A model generated the notes under the pieces. That model did not search any database, had not been told where the DNA came from, and saw nothing but the letters and a program-made list of their open reading frames with translations. DNA of 64,000 bases, from positions 2,433,249-2,497,248 of the forward strand of contig OZ038423.1 of NCBI GenBank assembly GCA_964036155.1, given 5' to 3'. Made by a program: the position numbers and the translations under genes. Source of the stretch: Diploscapter coronatus (Eukaryota > Nematoda > Chromadorea > Rhabditida > Rhabditidae). This document shows, piece by piece, positions 35,801 to 47,800 of the stretch (position 1 is the stretch's first letter; each line of letters begins with the position of its first letter).

Positions 35801-38800
35801 AAAGAGAGGCTAGAGAAAGAGGGAAAAAGAGATAGCACAAATTAAAGAGGGGTAAAGAAAGGGAATAAAAATTAAAAGAAATAGTATATGAATCAGAGAG
35901 TGTCAGAGATAAAAACTAGGAGAAATAGTTTAGGAAATCAGAAAAGTAGGAAAAAAGAGGAGAAAATAGTTTCTCAATTAGATAGAGAAAATGATGAAAA
36001 CTGACTCATTAGGGGAAGAAATAGATGGGCATTTTCATAGAAAAAGGAATTCAGAAACAAACGTACTATCCAGAAAATGCTGATTGGAAGGTGTAGAATT
36101 TTAGACGATTCGCATTATGGAAATGCCAAATTTCTGGCGAGAGTGCTTTTATGGAATGCTAAAATAACTCTGAGTTTGGAAATCTAGAAAATTTTAAATG
36201 ATGCATTTATGCATCATCGTTTATAAGAAGAGAAAATGAAGCCATTTTGATAAGTTGTACGTTCCAAAGTATGGTTCTAATGATAAATTTCAAATATTTC
36301 GAGAAGACTGATCATGTTAGTATTGAACGAAACTATTTAGTACTAGGGATTCTCGACATTTAACAAGACCAAAAATGGTGCCATAAACGATAGAATTTAT
36401 TAATTACAAACTTTCGTCCAAAAATTTAATCGATAGAATTCCATGAAGTTAGCTTTCATTCAAAAAATTGGTAAGAATTGATTAATGAATGAAGCATTCA
36501 ACTGATAGATTCCAGCCTATGAAAGAGTGTGTCCCTTTTCAGGGTAGAATAACTTCTCTCTATCTTTCAGCCTCTCAGTATAAATGATATATCAGCAATT
36601 TTTCGCCTATCATTTATTTTTTCTGAATCTTTTGACCCCTCTCATGATGAAATGATATGTCACTCATTTTCTAACTTCTCCAAAAATAGTTTTATAACTG
36701 ACTTTCTCTATCTATTTCTATTTCTGAGTCTTTCATTCTCTTCAAACATGGTTATATATCATCCATTTTCCGATTCTATTTTCGTTTTTCTATCTTTCAG
36801 CCTCTCTCCGTAAGGTGATATTTCATTTTCATGTGACTAAAGTTAACAAGTTTTAGGCGCCACTTCGGGGGTGACATCTCATCGCAACGACGATGATAGA
36901 TTCGTGTCAAATTTAGACAACAAGCATAATGAATGAAATGAAAGCGAACAGAGCGTTGCTTGGAGGAATAACGTTGGAAAAAAATCTAAAGGAAAATTAA
37001 GATAACGATGTTTAGAAAATGAGTGCAGAACATTAAGAAAATGGCACTATTCAAATTTGGAAGTTCGTGTCAAGAAATTTTAAAAGATACCTTGAAAATT
37101 ATTTACTTTTCGAATATGACATAACTAAAATGCATTTCTCATATGAACTATCATTGAAACTTTCAAGGTTAATGCCACGAAATTTTGAAAGATATTTCCA
37201 AATCTTGTTTTAGAATATGAGAAGATAGCATAGAAACATAGAATTCACCCTTAAAACTATCGCTCTAAATTTCTATTCTGATGCTGAGAAAATTGAACTC
37301 ATATCCAAAGTCATTTTGAGTATAGAATGACTTAAACAAGTCACGACAATATTATCCATTCAGATTCAAACTTGATGCCAAAAAATCTGAAATCTATCCA
37401 GAAACTCAAATGATAATACCATCCACCTTTCATCATTTTCCCAGAATGATATAGAGTTGAATGAAAGAAAGAATATATTACGACTCGAATTTTGCATTTC
37501 CCGCATAAACATGCTAGCTGCGCCCATCATTTTGTATAAGTTTTGCATAATCAGGGTTTTTTCATCTTATAAAAATGCACTTGGGCATAGACAATTATGA
37601 ATATGAGAGCATAATTTTTACATAATTTCTGCCTAATGACTGAGGGTGTAGGCAATCATTCGTCTAAATTATTCATCTAATTATGATGAAAGTCGGATGA
37701 TGTAAATAGGAAAAATAGTGTATTTTTGAAATCATCCGTGAAAATATAATGAAAAACACCTAATTCGGAATGCACTTTGTTTCAAAATAAGTGGACTAAT
37801 GAGAATAGATGAAGTTTACAATAATTGGAGTATAATTTCCATAAGATGTAAATAAATTGTGAAAACTCGAAATTATGCAAGTCGAGATTTCAAAGCTCTC
37901 GATAAATAAAATTAAAATTAAAACTGAGGGTGTCTTAAATCGTCCGTAAATAAACTAATGAATTCAGTTCATTAAATTATGATGGCGAAATGATGTAAAT
38001 GACGTGCATCTTGCAGCCATTTTGTGTGCCATATTCTAGCATATAGAGCATATTGAATATGTGCACTACATTTCTCACGCCTGCATAAATTATTAGATGA
38101 ATATGATGTCCGTAAAAATGAATTTTGTAAAACGGGATAAAAATACGCGCGCTTGCGAGAAACCCACTACACAGACAAGTTAAGTTTGCAGGGTTGAAGC
38201 ACGATGAGATAAAGTTCGACACATGAGATATTAAATTTAGGACGAATCTTAGAAGCTAATGAAATCTCGTTAAAATTTGAACCTAATTTAGATTATTTTA
38301 GATAAGAATAAACATAACAGCACAACGCATTCAAATTAAAAAAAAAGTATGCGTTTGGTTAAAAAAAATCTCAATGAACTCAAAGAATGAGCTTATTTTC
38401 AAATTGCATTATCGTAAAAACACATCCGTTCTAATAATGAGCCCACGCTTTTTGAAAACATGGCCTACCGAATGAAAATGAATAAATCATAATGATAGGT
38501 TGAATGAGTGATAGTTCTTATATAAAGACCTCTATGTTAAAATAGAATTAACGCAAAACACTCATGTCATCGTGAGCTAATAACGATGAATGAAAGATCA
38601 GATTTGATTAGTTTATGAACCTACACATTTCCTTGAATTACGAAGTTTACATGGACGCGAAAAAATAGTAAAGCGGTGAAAATAGATGACTCTCTCGGAA
38701 GGCTGATTAACGCTATATAAGTGAATAAACTCCGCGGATATTGCATTATATATTAAGTATATCGAGTCAAAGCGGTATTTACCTCACAATTAGATTCCTA

Positions 38801-41800
38801 TTATACTTAGCGCGTCGCTTAACTTAAACGCTTAGAATTACATGATCTAATTTCGCGAAATATAATTAACTTTTTTTGGCTAATGGTTAAAGCGAACTAT
38901 CGTAAATTATAAAGTAGTTGCGGTATGAATTAACCTCCGCATTTGTTTGTATTTCGAGTTGAAATGGTCATAAATTAGAAAAAAAAGCACTAGAGAAGTC
39001 ACCCTAAAATAATTGGACAATGAAATGAAATCATATGAGGTAATAAAATAAAATATAGACAAACAAAAATGCTCAATTATACCCATTTCAACAAAGATCA
39101 TTATGCCAAAATTGGATGAAACTTATAGGAGACTAGAAAAATTTTTCTAGATCAGAATTCCTCTGCAAAAATATGCATAGTTCAGAGCATTATTAAGATT
39201 AAAAAACACACATTGTTAACCTATTTAAAAGGGACAAAGTTGGAAAATTTTTGTAAAGGCTAAAATTCTAGGTATGTGCAAAGATCTGCAAAATTCCTAG
39301 CTATTATCTAGATTAGAAAAAATATAAATAAAATCATCGCTGATTTATGATAATCTTGGCACGCGCTTCTAATGTAGGCGGAGGCGTTCAAGAATAAAAA
39401 CATGAAAACGCGCGAGGGGAAATAACAGGGCACCTAGAGAGTGAGGAAGGAAAAAAATTGAGAAATAGTCAGAAGAATTGAAGGGAAAAGATGAAAATTC
39501 GAGAGAGAAAGAGAGAGTACAAAAATTTTCGAGATTCAAAGAGCCAAAATTTTTAGAAATATGAAGGGAAAAGAAGGAAAGTGAGAAATAGCATAAGGTA
39601 TAAGAAATTGAAAAGAAATTTCAAGGAAACATGGAAAGCCAGAGAAAAGACAATATATGCGTGAAAATTGGAAACAAATCAGAGCCTTTCAAGAATGACG
39701 TAACCAAATAGAACATTGTTTTCCACACGCACATAGCGAAATATGTAATAAAGCGGTAACTTGACGCACACATGTTGCATTATCGCTGATATTCATGTGA
39801 AAATGATTACTTTCGAAAATTTACCTTAATGAACCCGATAATTATAACTTCTCAAATATTACTTCATGATAAGGGATGTCATTTAAAAGTCAGCTTAAAT
39901 AGTTTAGGACCTAATTGTTGCAGATAGCTAGATTTTAGGGAAATATGGTTACTTATCAGGGGAATTGCAAAATGCAATTAGCGGTGTTTTCAAGCCGTTT
40001 TCTGCATAATCATAGGTTAGTTTATCCGAATTTTTTCAATTTTGCGTCACTACGGGAATTTGTTGAAAATACTTTAAGCTTATCGGGAAATTGAGAAACG
40101 AATAGGAATATGAAATAAATGAAATGATAAAATTTGTTAGAATGAATATATTTTGCTAACCGAACTAGTTTCATTATAAGGATATCTAGCTATTGACATT
40201 TTTGAAAGATACTCGAATTTTTCGAGATTTGTCAAATATTACCCCGAAGAGGCGCAACTCCATCATCCTTGGTTCAACATTTCTTACCCATTCTACTTCT
40301 TGAAACCTTTCCCGTCAAAGCTGATTTTCCTATATAATTTTTGGAAAAGTTTCTTAAAAGTTCATTTTAGCTTATAAATATCTTTCGGCTTTCGCGCTAA
40401 GCTATCATCCTTGAATCAGCCAGACGTTGGGACGTTTTTCGCCGCAAAAATTCGGTCATCATCTTTCGTCCCATTGTTAAGGGTAGTAACTCAAACACTG
40501 AATGGAATAATTCACCGCATAAGGGATATTTGCGATGAAAACGCCCCAGCGTCTGGAGTCAACCCATATTATTCAGTTTTCCTTGAAACATTCTCTATCA
40601 AAGTTCAACTTTTCTTTGATACCCTTTCCAAGTTATGTTATCTCTATGTCAGGATCATTCAAATTGAATCACAAGGGCATTTCGCGTATTGTAAAGCTTG
40701 AAAGTGCTTCTTTCAGCGAATCTGTCAGAAAATGTTTTTGCCGACCTTGTTACAGCCTTCCTTTGAACAGAGCCGCCGCCACTGCTTGCCGTTGAATTTC
40801 TTCCTGATTCCACCTGAAAGTACAAGATCTTCAAATGGTTTAAGATTTTTTGCGAGCATCACAAATACCTGTCAATACTCCAAATTAGAGTTAGATTACG
40901 GCAAAGCAGTGCATTGATAGGTATGACACTTGAAAATACCCGTATTTTGAAAATGCATACCTGAAGTAGTAACGATTTCGCCCTTCTTGTACCGCTGCTG
41001 GACCATCTGCTCCGTCAGACTCTAAAATATTATAATTTTATAGTGATTTTTATTCACGCTTATTTTCTGGCTGATTTGGAGGTATCGTATTTGATCAACC
41101 ATATAAATTTCCTTCAATGATAAGCCCCAATTTTAGTGAATCCTACATACTTAGTTTATCGGATATAGTTTTGAAAATAAACCATTGTGAAACCACATGG
41201 AGTAAAATTAAAGAAGTTATCATTTTCTCTGAGTCCTACATGGTAAAAATATATTCTGGTATAATTAGTTGAAGAACAGCTAGCTAACTCGAAACTAGTT
41301 TTCTCTGACAATTTCTTTTTCATTGAGTCCTACATTCAAATTTGTTCTAAAGGTGTTCGTCATAACAAATTGCCAAAAATTATTGTTGATGTCGAAATCT
41401 GGGAGGCCGAAAATGAGGAGGAAAGAAACGATTTTAGGTCGGTCTCTCTCTTTTTCGCGTGCTATTTCTCGATTTTCTAACCAGCAAAAATAACTGCGTC
41501 ACTTTGCACGCCTCCCAGATTTGGGCATGAAAAATACCGGCGGAGCAGAGAAGCCTTGTGGGAAGAGGGACTGTTGCTGACTGATGAGGTCGTCGTCGAT
41601 CGATGCCGATGATGGCTCGGACTTGCCGCCCATGTACAGACGTGGCAGACGAGGAAATGGAAACGCGTCCAGTTGGGGCGTTTCTGGCTGCAACTTGAAC
41701 AAATTTAAGATCTTTTTAGAAAACTCCCCCTTTTTAATTCGGAAAATTTAAAAATAAACTTTTGGAAAATAGCGACCATAAAATCAATTTCTAGATAATC

Positions 41801-44800
41801 TTTCTTGAAAACGTGGATAATTTGGAGATACTGAAAAATTATTTGGATATTTTAAAACGAAAAAAGAGTTTTAGTAAAATGTCTTTGAAGACTGGCTTTA
41901 TTTGAAGTTCTTTTCTAGAAGGCAAACTATGGATCTTCCTTTTGAAGATTTTATCATTGATTCATTCTGAAGTCTTAGTAATTTTAGAAATGCCCTTTTG
42001 ACATTACGAATTTCGCACTTTTTCTTATTTTTAACTGCTTCAAAAATAAAATAACCATATTAAGTTTCGAATATTCCTATTCTAATGTTTCTGTGTCATT
42101 TGGAAAAAGCCCCAACCCAAAATTCTCCGTTTACTATACGATTTTGCCATTGTAGACATTTCTTGGCACTTTTCACCAAATCGTACACAATTGTTGTTCG
42201 AATCAAAGAAATCGCGAAAAATGACTGTTCAGCAACGCCGTTGGCAGAATTACTCATAGAATGAAGGCTCTGCGTCTTTCTCCTCACAATGGTTTATCAT
42301 ACAGACCCTGGGCCTGGTGAATTGTGCCAAGATTGTTCGTCAAAAGAGCACGAGAATTGCGTGTTTGTGTGAGTGATTCGTTGGCACTTGCTCCAAGGAA
42401 TGCACAAGTGCGCTATATTTTACGCGCTGTACGATTTTGGAAAAACGACAAAGTGGGGAATTTCTATAACAAACAAACTATCAAATGGACTCAAGAAATC
42501 AATCAATCAAAATTTGTAAAATTTTTGGTATCCAAATAAATTTTGAAACGAATTTAGGGAATAGTCGGATATTTCGTTGAAGCCGCGATTAGAGTTTGAA
42601 ATTCAAATTTTTGAAACTTTTTATAAGTAGTAATTATGTGCGCCAGGGAGAATATTTTAGTAAATCTGTTCATCATAACATTTTCTGGAGCATTCGCAAT
42701 TTTCAAAATCATTTGATCAGTGCTTCATTGAAATATTAATAAGACTTAAAACGTAGTGTCTACTGAATACTAAAACGAATGACTATGAATGATAGCAGCT
42801 CAAAGAAACCTAAAAACTGAAGGAATCTAGTTATTCATCAAAATTTATATCTAGTTTCAGGATCAAAAGGTGATTCCATTTAGAAAACCTGTTCCAAAGC
42901 TTTCCATGAAATGACAAAATGTCAAATTTTTAGCAGTACTTACTTTCATTGAAAAGCGATTTTGAGTAAAAAGAGAAGTGATCTAAATTTGTTTCAAAAA
43001 TTTGATGATCGATGCATTGTTTTAACGGCAACTGCTATATTTCGTAATGCTGTGCGCTATCTTTTTCCGCACTATTTCTTTTCTATCTAGCCTTCTGCCC
43101 TATTCCTAGCTATAGCGCACGTCCTTACGACATATACTAATTGCCTATTTGAATGTTTCAATTGCCTGGGTTTTTGTTGATGATAATAAAACTTGAAGAC
43201 AAAATGCCGTACCTGTTGATTAGGTCCCTGTCCGCCACTGGTGCCGGGCTCGTCGTCGGACTCGACGCTGCCAACCGCGGAGGACTTTTTCGTGGATCCA
43301 CCCGACAGCGAGGTTTCGGTCCTGTAGCCGGAGCTGATTAGCAAATGACACTTTATTTGATAACGAAACATTCATTAATGACAATGTCTTCCTCTACTCA
43401 ATTTACTTATAATAGAGTCTATCCTCAAAGATATGAATGAAAAACTTCCTTGGTTGACTGATAACCATTCATGTAATTTCCTTCCCTTCACTATCTTTCC
43501 AGCTTCATTCATGAGCAAGAATACAAGTTACGAAACGTGCTGATCTTATAATGATAGTGAGTTTGTATCGCTTATCTATGGCCTAATGATTGGAGATATG
43601 AATGAAAGACTGCCTGGATTGGCTGATAACCCATTCGATTGACAATACAAGTCCCAGTTTTATCATGCGCGTCAGTGAGCGCGCACAAACACAAAGTAGA
43701 ACTCTCATTCGCATTCACGGAAGAGCTGTTCTGCTGTAGGATTTTAAATGTAATTAATGGTGAGTAATTTTCTTTCCTAGCATTCTTCCCTATGTGGAGG
43801 GGTCTGCTAATTAATGGTGAGTAATGTTGATATTAAATTTGCATGATTTCATAGCTACAGTAGCTCTCAGATGAACTTCGAAGCCTATTCTATAAAAAGC
43901 AAAATGCCTGCCTGAATACAAAGCCAAATATTGAGCAGCACATCATTTCATTCATTCGCAATGTTTGCCTTATCAATTCGCAAATGAGCCTATTTGCTTC
44001 ATCGAAAACATGTGGCATTTCGTGCACACAAGGTATGCGTAATTTTCATTGAAAAGTTTAGCAGTGACAAAGCAATTGAAATTTGCAAATAATTTGGATG
44101 TGAAAATTTTTATTTTGATAGTTTATGTATCGAGGAAGAATTGCCATTGAAGAATCTTAATTACAGTGGAAAAATCGTGAAACCTTAACGAATCATGAAG
44201 GTTCATCCTTATATTATCAAAATAAAAAAAAATCAAATTTCATAAAACTCACTGCTGTTGAGCCTGCGTAACTGCAGTAGCCTGTTGGATTGCCAAGAGT
44301 TGCTGTTGTTGCTGCAGAAAAGCTAATAGTAATCGGTTGTCGTTGAACTGCAAATTTTGATATTAACTATGAGAACATGATGCTTGGGCCCCAAGAACGG
44401 CCTCTTGTATTCCACACCCACACCGACTTTTTTCTTTTCCCCTACTTTCTCCTCAAAAAGTGGGTGTGGAATACAAAAAGCCCCCAATAACGTACTGACA
44501 TATTAAACTGGGTAAATAGGCTAGAAAATCGTGATTCGGAGACGACTTTTATCAAAATATAAGACTGAAGCTACATGATTTTGGTACAAATAACTTTATT
44601 TATAGTACAAATCGCCTCCGGCCCCCAATTTTCACATGTTAGTTTACCATGTCTTCCAAGTTGTCAGAAAACGATAATGGTTCTTACCTGAGGTGGGAGC
44701 GTCCCATTGGGTAGCGGTATGGGTGAAGGAAGGATCGGCGGCAGGGTGAAGGGCGACGTCAGCGGCGGCGCCGAGGACGTCGTGAGGGGAACGGTTCTGG

Positions 44801-47800
44801 AACTAGCAGTTTTGAACAATTTCAAACCAATGTAACCAATTACGCAGAACATTAACTTATGAAAGTAATTTGCATTATCGAATAGCTTGAAACGTATTGA
44901 TATCTTTTTTTTTTGGATCTAATAATGATAGATTAAAAATGCAGTAAAAAGTGGGCAATGATAAGATATTTATCAAAAATTAGCAGATATTGATCATTTT
45001 GATGCATATCAATAAGTCTTCCCTCTCAATTTATCACAGTAATATTGCTCTCCTCTGCATATTTCAATATATCACACATTTTAAGCATATCAGTAAGTCT
45101 TTACTCTTAATTCATGTCAGCATATCGGTCGCACTCTTATTTCAAAATCCCAAATTTTGAAACAAATCAATTAATCATCAATGTCTCCCCCTTTATCATT
45201 ACCCTTTTCTTATTTCAAAATCGTAAAGCTTGAAACATACGACGTCTGATCCATGTGCCTGTCTCTGTCGGTTTTGTCCTGATGTCGTTCTGCCCGGTCC
45301 CTGGAAATCAGCATCGACTGCAGCTCCTCATTCCAGGGTGGTTGCAATAGCCGCAAATTTGCACGGGACACTGTGCACTCCGACTCCGATGGAGATGGAG
45401 ACGCAAAGCGAACCTGAAAATTTAGGAAATTATTGAAAGTTTATACAGCGACTTCAAGAAACTTCACTTTTATGAAGAGTTGAAGCTTTTGAAGTTTCAT
45501 AAAGTGCAACTCCATAAAAATTGAAGTTCTATTGAAATATAGGAAAGTAACTAAAAATAGTGACGCAGAAAATCTCAAAATTTTACAAATTCTAAAAATA
45601 TGCTTCAGTCCTATGGATGTTGAGAATTGCTAAAGTTACAATGCTCGGACTGATAGGGTACATTAGTGCTTGATTGCGATAAAATATATTTTTAAAAATT
45701 TAAGTACCGTAAAGAAGTACAGTTTTGCGATGATAAATAAGAAGAATTAGAACCAGCTTTCAGAGTTTCAACTAAAATAATACAACTTCGAAGACTCGGC
45801 TCATTTTATATCAGATCTTAGTTTGTAAACATTGTTTATTTCAAAGCAGATGCATTTCAATTCAGATCGCATCACTTAACTGCATGATCTGCTTTTTCAA
45901 CCCCTCACACCCACAAAAATATGATGTTTCTGAGCTACAGTAGTACACATCTTAGTATGAAAAGTTTTAATTTAAGCCCCAGAAAAAGTGGAATGTAAAC
46001 AAATAATAATTAAGAATTCTTCAGACAGATTTTCAAAGTTCAGCCTGCACCCCACTTACAGAACATGATGCTAGGATACCGTAGTACTCATGAAATAGCG
46101 GCTATTTTGAGGTCTAGCAATGAGTTAGATATTTTTGCGGAAATAGATTAAGCCTAGAATACTTCACACCCGTTAAAATTCAAGAGATTATTGAATAATA
46201 AAGCAAGATAATGAACTTTGGTTTCAAAAACTATCTTCTGATGAAAAGATTCAAATAGTGATGTCGGACCATTAAAGATAAAAAAAAACTTAAAGTTACT
46301 ACTCAGTGGAAAAGTTACCGTGTGGTAACTGGCTGGTTTTAGCCAACTTTAGCAACGTTTTACTGTGCGGTAAACGTCCTGGTTCCGCCCGATAAAGCAG
46401 TGTAAAATTAAGCGGTACTGGGCAATACCGCACGGTAACTCTTCCACTGAGTAATTGACCAAATTTGGCACTCAGAACTTGAAATATCCTTTGACCAAAT
46501 GAGCCTGATGCTTATATACCCGCTCACAATCACGCATCATTTTGACGTTTCTCACGATCAGAATTAAGTCAAAATGACTTCACTTATTTTTGCCGCGTCA
46601 ATTTTTACGTCGCTCATTGGAACGTTTCTCAATTATATTGCCCCAGCGCTATTTTCACTCACTATATTGCAAATTTGATCTCAGTCATAGTATGACTCAA
46701 ATCATCTGCACTCCATTATCATTTTCCCATTTCGAAAAATTATATTCGATGTATGTTTCGACCCTATCCTTCAACATAGAACGAGATAAAGTCATAATAT
46801 CTTTGCACCTGTCCAATTTCAAGCTGTATCATTCTATTTATCATTTTATTATGCGCTTCTCCCAAGATATTCGGAATGATTCTGATTTTTGCGTAATTTA
46901 ATTTCTAACGGAACTTTGATTCAGTGATGAGGAAATTGAAGCTTTCTGAGAGCCACTAGATTTTTCCCAACCTCGTCCAAAGGCAGGTGAAATTCAGTAA
47001 TTGCATGAATTAGAACGGAAAATCAGGCTCAAAAATGCAGCTAAGATAAGAGGGCGGTGATTCGAGTTTCGGGTAATTTTCGCAAGAAATGACGCAATTT
47101 TGGACGATGATTTTGACCGATTGAGAACGATGAAATCACGCAAATTGCGCAACCTTTTCACGAGAAATAGGCAGATGGCTTTTATTTTTGAACGTTTCAT
47201 TTGAGCCATTATTCGATAGGCTAGACTAACGGCTATTTTTATAATAGTTGCTTTGAACTTCTAAGGTAAACAAATTCAGAGAACAGATACTTTTATGTGG
47301 TAATTCAGGTATGTGTTTTAATCTATAGTGAATTTTTAGAGAATTAATTTCGCCATTGAATTCTTATCATTCAAATAGTTCAGAGCAGGCAGTGTCGCAA
47401 TTTTTTGTAACTAATCTTGTAGTTTGGCTTTTTCAAATAACGAATCATAATGATATGTTAAGATCTGTTCGATAAGTAAACGGGAGTGAGATAATAGAGA
47501 GACGAACGATAATGACTTGCTTACCAAATATTTGTGATGCGCCGCGGTGGAGACGAGCTCAGCGAGTCGGTACGAGGTGCCGACCTCGTTCGGCAGCCGC
47601 ACGCACACCATCGATTTCGTTTTTATCTTAAATCATCGACTCTTCTTAATTTTTAAGTTTCAACAAAAAGCCTCTCAAATACAAGTAAATTTTCGTCGTT
47701 TGGCTGAGCGCATTTTCTACTACAAATATCATTTGAATGATCTTATTAACCCTGAACGGTGTCAAGAATTGTTGCAAAGTGTAGAAAGTGTTTCGTTCTT

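Larger units (their letters stand above)
34176..40745. other. 6.6-kb capicua intron
   Basis: No gene recognised. It holds purine-rich runs (35750-36010, 39400-39660), a pyrimidine-rich degenerate repeat (36530-36840), one foldback element at its 5' end (in capicua sense) and five TGAATGAA-type octamers between 36455 and 38594. Confidence 0.8.
34082..41021 (-). other. cic: Capicua Cys/His motif split by a 6.6-kb intron
   Basis: Exons 40961-41021, 40746-40813 and 34082-34175 together encode [26 protein letters not shown] and, across the junction, C-x4-C, then GYCSRH. The CxxxxC...CxxH spacing suggests a small zinc-binding knuckle. It is typical of the region between the N-terminal domain and the HMG box of long Capicua forms. 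The 6.6-kb intron separates the first Cys pair from the CxxH. Confidence 0.75.
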
